NCBI GenBank assembly: GCA_051294375.1
Contig: CM119266.1
Location: forward strand, 13,642,735 to 13,706,734
Source: Paraspadella gotoi
Lineage: Eukaryota > Chaetognatha
Length of the DNA stretch: 64,000 nucleotides
Reading direction: 5' to 3'
Positions 54,644 through 64,000 of the stretch are shown piece by piece. How positions within the stretch are numbered: the stretch's first letter is position 1; the number at the start of each line of letters is the position of its first letter. The position numbers and the translations under genes are program-made. The notes beneath the pieces are model-generated. The model searched no databases. It saw only the letters and a list, made by a program, of their open reading frames with translations, and was not told the origin of the DNA.

Positions 54644-56715
54644 GGGCATCGTTATCGTTGCCATGGTTTCGTCTTCGTCGCCGATCGCTTCCGATCCTTA
54701 GTCAAGGTGAACCAGATTTTTCATCTTTTCTTCCTTTTTCGTTTCGAAACTTTTTTCTCCTTTTTTTCGTTTTCCGGCCTTGGAACAAGATTCCGGTGCT
54801 CTATTACTTCCCGGTTTTCTCTCCTTTTTGTAACCTATTTTTTGTTCCTTATTTTTCGTCTCAATTTTCTTTTTTTCCTTAATTATTTTTTTCCTTCCGA
54901 AATCTGGGACAAGATATTTTTCTTTTTCCTTTTGTTGTTTTTTTTTCGCCTCCTCCCGTCAGCTACGTATACCATATTATTGTATTATATTACTATTAAT
55001 ACTATTATTACTATTATAAGCGAATTATTTTTCTTCTTGTATAGGGTTTAAAATTTATATTTTGATTAAATATTACTATCGAATCATATTAAACAGATTT
55101 ATCACATTGAACATCATTCGATCAAACTAAAAAAAAAAAAAAAAGAAAACACAAGGAAAACTGAACCAAAACAAATCCAAAACAATAACTCTCCGAACGA
55201 ATGGGACGAACTGCGGGCTTTCCCCTCCTCCCTCATCCTTTTTTTCTCCTCATCCTCTTCCCGCTCCTTTAATTTCCCTGTTGTGACCCATTTTCCAAGA
55301 TTGTCCCGACTTTCCTTGTTTTTGTCCCCCTGGGCGAAGGAATGAATCTATTCCCCCCCCCTATTTTGAATCCCCCCCTCTTCCAACTCCTTTTCTCCCC
55401 ATTCTGTCTTCGAACTTTTTCTTTTTCTGTCTTTCTCTCTTTGTTTTTTCCCCCATTTTCTTTCCCTTTCCGGGCAAACCCAAAAGTTGTTGTTCTTTTT
55501 CCTCTTACCTTTTTTTTTTGAGGGGTGCAGGGGCATACAATGCCGTTCTAGTTTTCTTCTTTCTGTCAAGGGCTCACGATTAGACCCGACAATGAACGAG
55601 TAGACCTGACAATGAAATGAGCAAATCCGACACATTTCCCGTTTTGGTCATGAATACGGAATTCATAGATGAATAAAATGGAGCGGGATTTTCAAATTCG
55701 GTTCCATTATTCTAATCGAGTCTCGTAGGAGAGAAAACCCATTTCAAGACGCGAGGAAAAAGGAAGAACAAGAGAAGGTGAGGAAAAGTCGATTCCAGGA
55801 ATGGATATGATGGATATGACCAATGTGAGCGGAAATAAAAATAATTTAGATGTTAATTTTATGAGTATTAATAGAAGATAACTGTTATATGTGTTTTTCA
55901 ATAGATTACAACTTTTAAAAAAACCTCTTGGAAAAATGAATTTAAAGAAGCTTTTACAAATAATTCTCCTCTCTCGCATTAACTTTAATTCCTGAAAAAA
56001 AATCCATATTTGTTTTTAAAAAACCAAGGCTCAATTGTCAATTTGAAAAATAAACAAAAGATGTGAACGAGAAGTAATCTTAATCTTAACTAAAGCAATA
56101 TTGCTTATTTTTATGAACCTTTTATGTTCAGATTTTTAAAACAAATTTCGCTCGTAGAAGGAAAAAAAAAGAAATTAAAGAAAAAAAACAAAAACAAAAA
56201 CAAACGCGGAATATCAAATCGTCCAATTTGCTACGAAGAGTCGTTAATCCTTTGTTTTTTTTTTACGATGCAAATGAAATAAATTATGATAAATTCAATC
56301 ACGCCTGGTTGAGAGAGCGAGAATGAGATTGAGATGTACTAAGATGTAGAGAGAAAGAATAGAGGAAGGAAAATGGAGGCGGAGATAAAAAAGAAAAAAA
56401 AGAAAAAAAAAGAAAAACATTAGAGTGTTAAAGAGAGATAAGAGGAGAGGAGACTGGATATAAAGGAATATTCAATGAGACATTCTGTCATTAAATTCTC
56501 AAGCTTAATTAATAATTATCTACCCCGACGTGAGAAGTCCTTGAAATTTCAAACGTTTCGAAATCGAAATTGTTAAAAGCTTTTTTAAAAAATCACTACA
56601 TATCTCTGCAATTTAAAAGCCAAACAATTTTAATTCAACCTTAGCACACCTACCCACCCTTTTATACGGATCAAATTCGTTCAGCAAAAAATTTTATGTA
56701 CTTAAATCGCCTCTC
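54423..56715. other. 2.3 kb spacer without supported gene
   Basis: AT-rich to 54,600, (GTC)n at 54,604-54,645, T-rich to 55,060, pyrimidine-rich 55,200-55,540, then AT-rich with A-homopolymers. Frames here translate T-rich or purine-rich sequence. No exon, RNA or element recognised. Confidence 0.45.
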
Positions 56716-56790
<75 letters not shown>

Positions 56791-57052
56791 GAAGAGCGTA
56801 AAATTTTTTATCCTTGTGAATCGGAATTCCCTTCTCTTCATTATTCATTCTTCTTCTCACCCTTCGGTTTACAGAGTAAGGAGGGCAAACTGTTTCCGTC
56901 TCTCTCACTCTCTATTTCGGTCTTCTTACTTTCTGTTTGTCTCACCCATGTCTCTTTTGTCTCTTTCTCACTCTCTCTCTTTCTCTTTTTCCGTCGCTCG
57001 CATCAACTTCCAAGGGAACTAAAGTGGCAAATTTTCCCCAGAGAATGTCTCT

Positions 57053-57142
<90 letters not shown>

Positions 57143-57143
57143 A
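56716..57143. repeat. Two (CT)n microsatellites
   Basis: Near-perfect CT tracts at 56,718-56,788 and 57,053-57,142 separated by about 260 bases of pyrimidine-rich sequence. Confidence 0.95.
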
Positions 57144-57770
57144 CTTTTTCTGGTTTATCTTTAAAACCCCGAGTAATGATGAAGCATTGTAAGTTGGTTT
57201 ACCAGGTGGATTATTTTTCAGTTAGTTGACCGGAAGTATTTTAAGAAAAAAGATACAGTTTAAAATTCAGTCCATGGATTTTTTTAAACTTACCCTCATT
57301 ACAGTATGTTCTTTTCATATTGTAATGTCGATAAAAAAAAGATTGCGACACAGTGAGAAACAAGAGAATAATTATCGATTTTTTAAAACGGAGCCGAGCA
57401 ATTTCCTCATTGAATAAATTAAATAAAATATACAATGACATTTTCTAATGAAAAAATATTGCAGAGATTAGAATTTTTCCGCCTAGGTAATAGAAAAGAA
57501 AAAGAGAAAAAGAAAAAACCGTAAAAAGACTCACAAGAAAATTTTACGAAAAAATAACAAAAAAATATAAACAAAAGGAAAAAAAAACAAAACAAAACAA
57601 AAAACAGAAAAAAAGTTTCTACTGAGAAAATGAAGACACGTAAAACAAAACAAACGATTAGATCCTCGAGAAAAGAGAAATAAAACGAGACTTTAATTTT
57701 CGTTTTCCTTTCTCTTTTTCTTTCGTGTTTTGTTTTGTTTTGTCTTTTTTTTTTAAAGATTTGTTTTTCA
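57144..57770. other. AT-rich stretch ending in a long polypyrimidine tract
   Basis: No exon signal until the T-rich tract at 57,717-57,769 that precedes the candidate exon below. Confidence 0.4.
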
Positions 57771-57771
57771 G

Positions 57772-57911
57772 GAAGACAAACGGACGACATCAACGCGGCG
57801 GGCAAATTGAGGAGAAACGGGGTCGTTGAGCTGTCGGGAAGACTCGTTTGTTTTCATGAAATGTACCTTTTGTTTTTTATCTTTTCTTTCGTGAGAAGGC
57901 TCAAAACTTAA
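57772..57911 (+). CDS. Candidate 3' terminal coding exon
   Basis: A classic-looking acceptor (about 50 bases of T-rich sequence ending TTGTTTTTCAG at 57,771) precedes a frame beginning at phase 2 (first full codon at 57,774) and open for 45 codons to TAA at 57,909-57,911. The translation begins RQTDDINAAGKLRRNGVVEL and continues SGRLVCFHEMYLLFF, non-repetitive at first and hydrophobic towards the end. The exon side of the acceptor is GC-richer than the intron side, as for real exons. The dispersed hairpin repeat starts five bases after the stop and would lie in the 3' UTR. No upstream partner or family recognised. Confidence 0.3.
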
Positions 57912-57915
57912 ACGT

Positions 57916-57961
57916 TTATTAAATGAATGGATAATTTTTAAATTGGTTGTACCAATTTCAT
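57916..57961 (+). repeat. Dispersed hairpin repeat, copy 2
   Basis: TTATTAAATGAATGG plus the TTGGTTGTACCAATTTCAT core. Shares an AAATGAATGG leader with copy 1 and 31 identical bases with copy 3. Confidence 0.65.
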
Positions 57962-58312
57962 GTTATTATCAACCCAGGAAACGGATTGTTCATTTTGCTT
58001 GTCTCGTAATAAACAGTAATAAATTTCGAATCCTTTCTTAGTTGTTTCTTTCAAATAATAAAGACTATGGTATTTTATCAAATATTTTAGGGGATAACAA
58101 TAATTACGATTATCAGTTAAAATGTAAGACGACAACAAGCCGCTCCTGTCTCTTGTCTCTTGTCTCTGACGAGTTGTGTTCATTAGGAAATTGGGAGGAT
58201 GATGATGAAGCGAGTAACATTCTTGGAATGATTGGTTGAGAACACGAACGTGATTGGCCGATAGAACAAAAGGCGTGGGAGCGGTCGGGAATAGCGATCA
58301 TCTTATAAGGGT
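57962..58312. other. Spacer
   Basis: AT-rich, no exon signal beyond short frames on both strands. Confidence 0.4.
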
Positions 58313-58382
58313 TGGGATGAGATGAGATGAGATGAGATGAGATGAGATGAGATGAGATGAGATGAGATGAGATGAGATGAGA
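58313..58382. repeat. (GATGA)n pentanucleotide repeat
   Basis: Fourteen near-perfect GATGA units. Confidence 0.95.
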
Positions 58383-58625
58383 TAGAAACGAAATAGAAAC
58401 AAAAGAAATAGAGGATTCGAAGAAATAACCGGATTTTAAGTTAACAAAATAACAAATTAAAAAACAAATATTCCGAGGAGGTCGTTGTCAGAACAATCGA
58501 AGACGTGGCGAGTTGCGTTGGCGAGAAGCGGTGGCGCTGGTGGCGAGCAGTCATTGAACGGGAGGGGGGCGGCGGTAACGGCGTTATTAAGCGAGACGAA
58601 ATGGCGGGAATCGAGTAAGAGAGAA

Positions 58626-58690
58626 ATATAAAAAGGGGATGCCGCCGATGCCGCCGAAGCCGCCGATGCCTTAATTGATGCCCACGTGAC
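58626..58690. promoter_or_regulatory. TATA element, repeated ATGCCGCCG codons and a CACGTGAC E-box
   Basis: TATAAAAAGG at about 58,629-58,638, (ATGCCGCCG/AAGCCGCCG)n at 58,639-58,670 and CCCACGTGACC (USF/MITF-type E-box) at about 58,680-58,690. The plus-strand MPPMPPKPPMP frame starts too close to the TATA box to be transcribed from it. A minus-strand 128-codon frame (58,843 to 58,457) spans the zone. Confidence 0.25.
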
Positions 58691-59601
58691 CGAAGAAAAC
58701 GAGAGCAATTTGCGCGGGAGCGAAAATTGCCAGATGTCGTTCCTTTCGTTATTCGGTCTAAAAATATAATAGATTCCGTTGGTGATTATCCGGAGGATTA
58801 AAGCAACAACATAAAAACAAAATGAAAACAATAACAACAACAACGACCAGATCCGGGTTCCGTCCCGCTACATCGCGACGTCCGCTTCAGGACGGGTTCT
58901 CCTCTGAGACTCGATGAGGCGCGAAAACCAACACTCGATTCCTACCTGAGTGACGATGACTAATGACGATGAAGGCGACGACGAAAACGACGATGACGAT
59001 GAAGGCGACTATGGTGAAATTAACGATGAATACACCAGTACCAATAAGGATCACTTGGGAGATAATAGCTATGATGACAAACATGGTGATGGAAATTTTA
59101 AAAAAAGCCAAAAACCATATTAAAAACGACTATAAAATATACATAAATGAAAATGAAAGGATAATGATAGATAAAAATAATAATACAATTTAAATGATGG
59201 TAAAATTGACTACAAAAACGTCTATGACGATATACTAAATCAATGAAAACGAAGATGAAGAAGAACGACGATGAAAACGACGACGTAAACGACGACGACG
59301 ACGGAGATGACAATGGACCCTTTTAGAATCCAGGGCGTAGTTATGGCGAAAAGAGAAAGAGGTTGAGAACAAAAAGACAAAAGGACATCGGACTCCGACT
59401 TGACGAAGAATGAAAGAAAAATACAAACAAGAAGCGGGAAGGCGTTCCGCACTTTCACAGTCGGCGTGAATAGAGGCTCATAACGCTCGGCGTATTTCGT
59501 ACTGATTTTTACGTCTGATTTTAGCTCTGAAGATTGAGCATCTGAGTGATTTTAAGGAATTTCAACGTCCGCATTTCGATACTATTATTGAATATTCGAA
59601 T
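58691..59601. other. Spacer with GAC/GAT-rich repeats
   Basis: Loose (GACGAT/GATGAA)n at about 58,950-59,300. Frames here are Met/Thr/Lys repeats and not credible. Confidence 0.4.
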
Positions 59602-59931
59602 ATGCTTAAATGCTCCCGTCTACGTTACAATATAGAATGTGAATTCACTGCAGCAAAACCCGCGAATTTAAAAAAAGCTTTTTCCCCCATCGGTGAACGG
59701 ACTGGACTCGTGAAAGTCAAGTCGTTGAGACATAGAGACCTCGGAGGCGTCGGTAAGAGGGATTGGGTGAGGGAACCGGCTGAGGGGGCGGGGGGGTTGG
59801 AGTGGGAGAGCGAACCGGAAAGATCGTTGCTTCGCCTTCGAGTTAATTACTCGGATACTACATCGTCGTCGTTTCCGTGGTCGTCGTTTTCGTCGTCGTC
59901 GCCGTCGTCGTCGTTGTCTCACCGATCGTAA
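59602..59931 (+). CDS. Candidate coding exon at the outer edge of inverted repeat 2
   Basis: ATG at 59,602, 109 codons. Residues 1-75 are non-repetitive and charged (starts MLKCSRLRYNIECEFTAAKP; later VGKRDWVREPAEG, and ERSLLRLRVNYSD). The last 25 residues are a Ser-rich translation of (GTC)n. A possible donor, GTCG|GTAAGAGG, lies at about 59,750. Inverted repeat 2 begins within the frame (59,655). The far copy (minus strand, 64,000 to about 63,690) keeps RSLLRLRVNYSDTTSSSF, but single-base indels break the frame before it. This copy is thus either the intact version or fortuitously open. No family recognised. Confidence 0.3.
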   Translation: MLKCSRLRYNIECEFTAAKPANLKKAFSPIGERTGLVKVKSLRHRDLGGVGKRDWVREPAEGAGGLEWESEPERSLLRLRVNYSDTTSSSFPWSSFSSSSPSSSLSHRS

Positions 59932-60352
59932 TTGTCTCGCGTTCTTTTCACCCGTTTTGATTCACGATCGAGACGCGGCGATGTTAACGGAGGAAAGAGG
60001 AGAAAGGAGGCCTCACATGGAGGCTTCTCACAAAAGACTCCGTTGTAAGCCACACCTTTTTAAATTTTCCAAACTCAACACAAGGGTGTGCCTCGTTTTC
60101 AGAGGAGGCGGCCGAGGTCTCGTAAGATTTTCTCAACTTTGATTTTTCGAAAAACAACGAAAACGAAAGTTAAACCAAGATTTTCACCGTCATTAATATA
60201 ACTGATTTTACAGATTTAACTTTGTATACCGTACGTATGTTGTCCCAACTGACGTTTTTAATTTTCTTACAATTTCGTTTCTAATCTCTCACTTTTTAAT
60301 TTCCAATGCTCCCTCCTCTTTTTTTCCAAACCGTCGAATTCGAGATCGGCGC

Positions 60353-60364
60353 TTTCCCGCCAAA
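60353..60364. promoter_or_regulatory. E2F-type site, left arm
   Basis: TTTCCCGCCAAA, a full match to the E2F/DP consensus (TTTGGCGGGAAA on the other strand), in a G/C-rich segment. Also present in the right arm at 63,280-63,291. Confidence 0.4.
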
Positions 60365-60525
60365 CGCCGCCTCCCCCAACTCTCCCCCCCCACACTCCCC
60401 CCTCCTCCTCTTCTCCGCTCCATTTTCCCCAAAGAGAAAATCGAGAAAATTCGGAAATTAGATTTTCCGAGAAATTAGATTCTTCCTCTTCCCCCCCACA
60501 CAACGAACCACAGCCCTCTCCACAC

Positions 60526-60621
60526 CTAAAACTTACCGACCACGCCCATTTTTTTACCGGTCACTCCTACTTTCTCACCGACGTCTCTCCACTTCTTTTC
60601 CGTGTAACTTTTTGGCTCCAT
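60526..60621 (-). CDS. Candidate short first coding exon, MEPKSYTEKKWRDVG...
   Basis: ATG at 60,621-60,619 in GACCGGAAATGGAG context, which overlaps an ETS-type CCGGAAAT. The frame runs 31 codons, highly Lys/Gly/Val-rich, and reaches GTCG|GTAAGTTTTAG, a consensus donor just before the stop. A TATA-like TATAATTC lies about 70 bases upstream on the same strand, with repeated CCCCGTGGCG between. The right-arm copy (63,025) shares the start and the donor but the frame between differs through indels. If the gene is real, the rest is past the donor. Function unknown. Confidence 0.3.
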   Translation of the reverse strand: MEPKSYTEKKWRDVGEKVGVTGKKMGVVGKF

Positions 60622-61308
60622 TTCCGGTCAAAAGGAAAACCCGACGCGGGACCAGGCGCCACGGGGAAACGCCACGGGGAGACGCAAGAATTATACGCCC
60701 GCGGGCAAACGGTTGGCGAAGACGCCATGCGGGGAACACTAAGCGTCAGTTTTAATTATGACAAATGGACATTTAATTGGATTTAAAAAAAAAAATAATT
60801 CAAATAATTAATAGTTTGTGGATTGGAGGGATCAAAAGTTCTCTTTCAGAACATGCCCAAATAAGACTTGTAACAAAGGAGACAATAAGTGAAATAAAAA
60901 CTGTGCAAGACCGAACAAAGAGCGACCAAAGCTGGTAACATATGAATGACGCGATTGTTCGTTGTTTGACGTTGAAAAAGCAACTGTGGAGGCGGGGGAC
61001 ATAAACCGGTTTCCGTCTTGGTCTTTGCTCGCTTGTTGTCGTCGCCGAGGCCGTCAACTCGTCCGTCAATCCTTTCCGTTCTTTCTCATTTCTTTACTTC
61101 CGATTATAATTCCTTCTAATCCGAGAAGCATTACTGACAAGTGACAGACATAAAAACGAAGAAAATCCCTTCTTTTCTCTCTTTTTTTCCCCCTCTCGTC
61201 GGATTTCTTTTTAAAGAATATTATTTATTTTTATGCTATCACATTTTTTTTCTTGCTCTTATACTTTTTTTTTATTTCACTTCTTTTCTTGTTTTTCTCT
61301 CATTTTTC

Positions 61309-61488
61309 TTCATCCCCGTTTTTTCCCCTTTAATCTCATTCTCGCTGGAGTCCGACGTGGAGACCGGGGATTTCATTTTTCGTACTGGTGGGCGGATGCG
61401 TTGGTGGCTGCTTGTCTGTATCTTGTCCGACCAAACGAGTTATTGTCGGGTGTGGATTGCTAATGATGGGCGGGATATTCGTAGTTGA
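61309..61488 (+). CDS. Weak candidate exon near the palindrome centre
   Basis: The frame downstream of a long T-rich tract reads ...LESDVETGDFIF... and then WWLLVCILSDQTSYCRVW before the stop at 61,486-61,488. An alternative frame over the same bases reads SYWWADALVAACLYLVRPNE and is also open. The inverted copy (62,375 to 62,136) preserves parts of both frames, shifting between them. The non-repetitive sequence in both arms is notable, but the frame cannot be decided and chance is likely. Confidence 0.15.
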   Translation, partial: FIPVFSPLISFSLESDVETGDFIFRTGGRMRWWLLVCILSDQTSYCRVWIANDGRDIRS

Positions 61489-61624
61489 ATGATGACAGTT
61501 TAGCTGTCATGATTATTGATTACGAGGAACTTCGTAGCACTCTGTTGTAGGCTGCCAGGCTGCCAGGTCTGAGAGGAGCCAGCTCACGCAACCCAATCGT
61601 TAAATTCAACTTTCTTTTTTGAAT

Positions 61625-61857
61625 TACCCATTTAAAAAAAAAATTCAAAATTACATTTTTTTTTTCGGCTACGAAATTTTGATGAAGTGAGAGAAAATTT
61701 TAATTTTTTTCTCTCTCCCTTTATTTCATTCTCGCGAAGACAATCTTTCCAAGTCTTTCCGATTTCCGATGGAAAAACTCCGAATGTGATTTCTCTCCTC
61801 ATTCTCTCCAAACCGAAAAAAAAGAAAGAAAAAAGAAAGAAAAAATATTAATTTGGT
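61625..61857. other. Left-arm-specific 230 bases beside the palindrome centre
   Basis: AACTTTCTTTTTTGAATTACC leads into this part, whereas the right arm passes directly from AAAAAGAAAGTT to the central hairpin. Composition is T-rich, then A/G-rich at its end. No coding potential. Confidence 0.5.
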
Positions 61858-61873
61858 GGTCAAAATGATTTTT

Positions 61874-61984
61874 GTTTCACCACGAATTTTTTTAATCATA
61901 GTAAACGTTACATTGTTTTCGGCTTTGTGATGCAAGCCTTCATACATGTAACGGTTTATATGATTAAAAAATTCGTTGTGAAAC
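61874..61984. repeat. Central hairpin of inverted repeat 2
   Basis: 61,874-61,912 (GTTTCACCACGAATTTTTTT...) pairs with 61,945-61,984 (ends AAAAAATTCGTTGTGAAAC), leaving a loop of about 32 bases. The fold-back is sequenced through without N. Confidence 0.85.
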
Positions 61985-63024
61985 AAATGAATCAATTTGT
62001 GCCCAAAAAGAAAGTTGAATTTAAACGATTGGGTTGCGTGAGCTGGTCTCTTCTCAGACCTGGCAGCCTGGCAGCCTACAACAGAGTGCTACGAAGATTC
62101 CTCGTAATCAATAATCATACAGCTATAAACTGTCATCATTCACTACGAATATCCCGCCCATCATTTAGCAATCCACCCCGACAATAATCGTTTGGTCGGA
62201 CAAGATACAGACAAGCAGGCCACCAACGCATCCGCCACCAGTACGAAAAAATGAATCCCCGGTCTTCCACGTTCGGACTCGAGCGAGAATATGAGATTAA
62301 AGGGGAAAAAACGGGATGAAGAAAATGAGAGAAAAACAAGAAAAGAAGTCGAAATAAAAAAAAGTATAAGAGCAAGAAAAAAAATGTGATAGCATTAAAA
62401 ATAAATATATTCTTTAAAAAAGAAATCCGACGAGAGGGGGAAAAAAAGAGAGAAAAGAAAGGGATTTTCTTTCGTTTTTATGTCTGTCACTTGTCAGTAA
62501 TCTGCTTCTCGGATTAGAAGGAATTTATAAATCGGAAGTAAAGAAATGAGAAAGAACGGAAAGGATTGACGGACGAGTTTGACGGCCTCGGCGACGACAA
62601 CCAAGCGAGCAAAGACCCAGAACGCGAAACCGGTTTATGTCCCCCGCCTCACAGTTGCTTTTTCAACGTCAAAACAACGAACAATCGCGTCATTTCATAT
62701 GTTACCAGCTTTGGTCGCTCTTTGTTCGGTCTTGCACAGTTTTTTATTTCACTTATTGTCTCCTTTTGTTACAAAGTCTTATTTGGGCATGTTCTGAAAG
62801 AGAACTTTTGATCCCTCCAATCCACAAACTATTAATTATTTGAATTATTTTTTTTTTTAAATTCCAATTAAATGTCCATTTGTCATAATTAAAACTGACG
62901 CTTAGTGTTCCCCCATGGCGTCTTCGCCAACGCGTTTGCCCGCGGGCGTATAATTCTTGCGTCTTCCCCTGTGCGTTTCCCCGTGGCGCCTGGTCCCGCG
63001 TCGGGTTTTTCCTTTTGACGCGAA

Positions 63025-63186
63025 ATGGAGGCCAAAAAGTTACACGTGAAAAGAAGTGGAGAGACGTCGGGAAAAGTAGGAGTGACCGGTAAAAAATGGG
63101 CGTGGTCGGTAAGTTTTAGGTGTGGAGAGGGCTGTGGTTCTTGTGTGGGGGGAAGAGGAAGAAATCTAATTTCCTCGGAAATCTAA
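63025..63186 (+). CDS. Right-arm counterpart of the 60.6 kb first-exon candidate
   Basis: ATG at 63,025 starts a 53-codon frame (MEAKKLHVKRSGETSGKVG...) ending at 63,184-63,186. It corresponds base for base to the minus-strand start at 60,621, but an extra G after ATGGAG and other indels place it in a different frame. GTCG|GTAAGTTTTAG is kept at about 63,106-63,117. Only one of the two frames could be original; neither shows a recognised domain. Confidence 0.2.
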   Translation: MEAKKLHVKRSGETSGKVGVTGKKWAWSVSFRCGEGCGSCVGGRGRNLISSEI

Positions 63187-63279
63187 TTTTCCGAATTTTC
63201 TCGATTTTCTCTGTTGGGGAAAATGGAGCGGAGAAGAGGAGGAGGGGGGAGTGTGGGGGGAGAGTTGGGGGAGGCGGCG

Positions 63280-63291
63280 TTTGGCGGGAAA
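63280..63291. promoter_or_regulatory. E2F-type site, right arm
   Basis: TTTGGCGGGAAA, the complement of the site at 60,353-60,364, unchanged between arms although flanking bases differ. Confidence 0.4.
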
Positions 63292-64000
63292 GGCGCCGAT
63301 CTCGAAATTCGACGGTTTGGAAAAAAGAGGAGCGGAGCATTGGAAATTAAAAAAGTGAGAGATTAGAAACGAAATTGTAAGAAAATTAAAAACGTCAGTT
63401 GGGACAACATACGTACGGTATACAAAGTTAAATCTGTAAAATCATGTTATATTTAATGACGGTTGAAAATCTTGGTTTAACTTTCGTTTTCGTTGTTTTT
63501 CGAAAAAATCAAAGTTGAGAAAATCTTACGAGACGCTCGGCCGCCTCCTCTGAAAACGGAGCACACCCCTTGTTGTTGAGTTTGGAAAATTTAAAAAGGT
63601 GTGTGCTTACAACGGAGTCTTTTGTGAGAAGCCTCCATGTGAGGCCTCCTTTTCTCCTCTTTCCTCCGTTAACATCGCCGCGTCTCGATGCGTGAATCAA
63701 AACGGGTGAAAAGACGCGAGACAATTACGATCGGTGAGACAACGACCGACGACGGCGACGACGACGAAAAGACGACAAACGGAAACGACGACGATGTAGT
63801 ATCCGAGTAATTAACTCGAAGGCGAAGCAACGATCTTTCGGTTCGCTCTCCCACCCAACCCCCCCCGCCCCCTCAGCCGGTTCTCAGTCACCAATCCTCT
63901 TACCGACGCCTCCGAGGTCTCTATGTCTCTAAGACTGACTTTCACGAGTCCAGTCCGTTCACCGATGGGGGAAAAAAGCTTTTTTAAATTCGCGGGTTTT

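Larger units (their letters stand above)
59655..61930 (+). repeat. Inverted repeat 2, left arm
   Basis: Complement of 61,931-64,000. Anchors: AAAACCCGCGAATTTAAAA (59,655) with the last bases of the window; 60,060-60,180 with 63,480-63,600; 60,350-60,530 with 63,115-63,295; 60,600-60,960 with 62,690-63,050; 61,330-61,480 with 62,140-62,290; 61,530-61,620 with 62,010-62,105. Because the match is still running at base 64,000, the arm pair is longer than the window shows. Confidence 0.9.
61931..64000 (-). repeat. Inverted repeat 2, right arm (continues beyond the window)
   Basis: Reverse complement of 59,655-61,930 with scattered one-base indels and substitutions: GTTCCCCCATGGCG (62,911) against the left-arm complement GTTCCCCGCATGGCG. 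Confidence 0.9.

Noticed and set aside
58639-58674. Micropeptide MPPMPPKPPMP
   Set aside because: Short trinucleotide repeat, and its ATG lies upstream of where the adjacent TATA box would start transcription.

Overview
This is eukaryotic nuclear DNA, most likely from an invertebrate animal. It is dominated by (GA)n/(CT)n, (TTTC)n, (GTC)n and other microsatellites, has TATA/GC-box style promoters, GT-AG splice-like signals, a tRNA-like short repeat and 12 runs of N. There is no operon structure. I could not tie any translated stretch to a named protein family, so every coding call is a low-confidence exon candidate with no gene symbol. Phylum is not determined; very high GA/CT microsatellite load is compatible with, for example, crustaceans, but that is inference.

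Layout. 1-5.4 kb: microsatellite-rich unique DNA with two weak exon candidates. 5.4-19.6 kb: inverted repeat 1, two arms meeting at a 25-N gap (10,521-10,545); the right arm carries about 3 kb (14.5-17.5 kb) missing from the left. 19.6-22.5 kb: unique spacer with a TATA/Inr promoter at 20.29 kb and a CRE plus CTCF-like motif cluster at 20.82-20.96 kb. 22.6-43.1 kb: a mosaic of five blocks (A-E) present two or three times in both orientations; only one copy carries a 3.3 kb insertion (29.5-32.8 kb) full of degenerate tandem repeats. 43.1-59.6 kb: mostly single-copy DNA with N gaps, several exon candidates, a 429-bp element with perfect 34-bp terminal inverted repeats, and a CpG-rich promoter-like zone at 48.3-50.5 kb. 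59.65-64.0 kb: inverted repeat 2, folding around about 61.93 kb and still matching at the last base, so it continues past the window.

Main point. Roughly two thirds of the window consists of inverted duplicates. Block junctions fall in (GA)/(CT) tracts or at gaps of exactly 25 N, and copies differ by many private 1-base insertions, as in uncorrected long reads; block order is also not conserved. This points to misassembly of haplotypes or fold-back reads. However, each system also has an insertion present in one arm only (about 3 kb, 3.3 kb and 0.23 kb), which a single fold-back molecule would not produce. Allelic misjoins or true palindromes therefore remain possible. Gene-level reading of the duplicated parts should wait until that is settled.

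A recurring small-scale pattern is a short open stretch beginning ATGGC/ATGGA, often close to a TATA-like element, followed within tens of bases by a GTAAGT/GTGAGT splice donor (6.51, 24.29, 29.37 and 60.62 kb). These may be short first coding exons of genes whose remaining exons lie outside the window.
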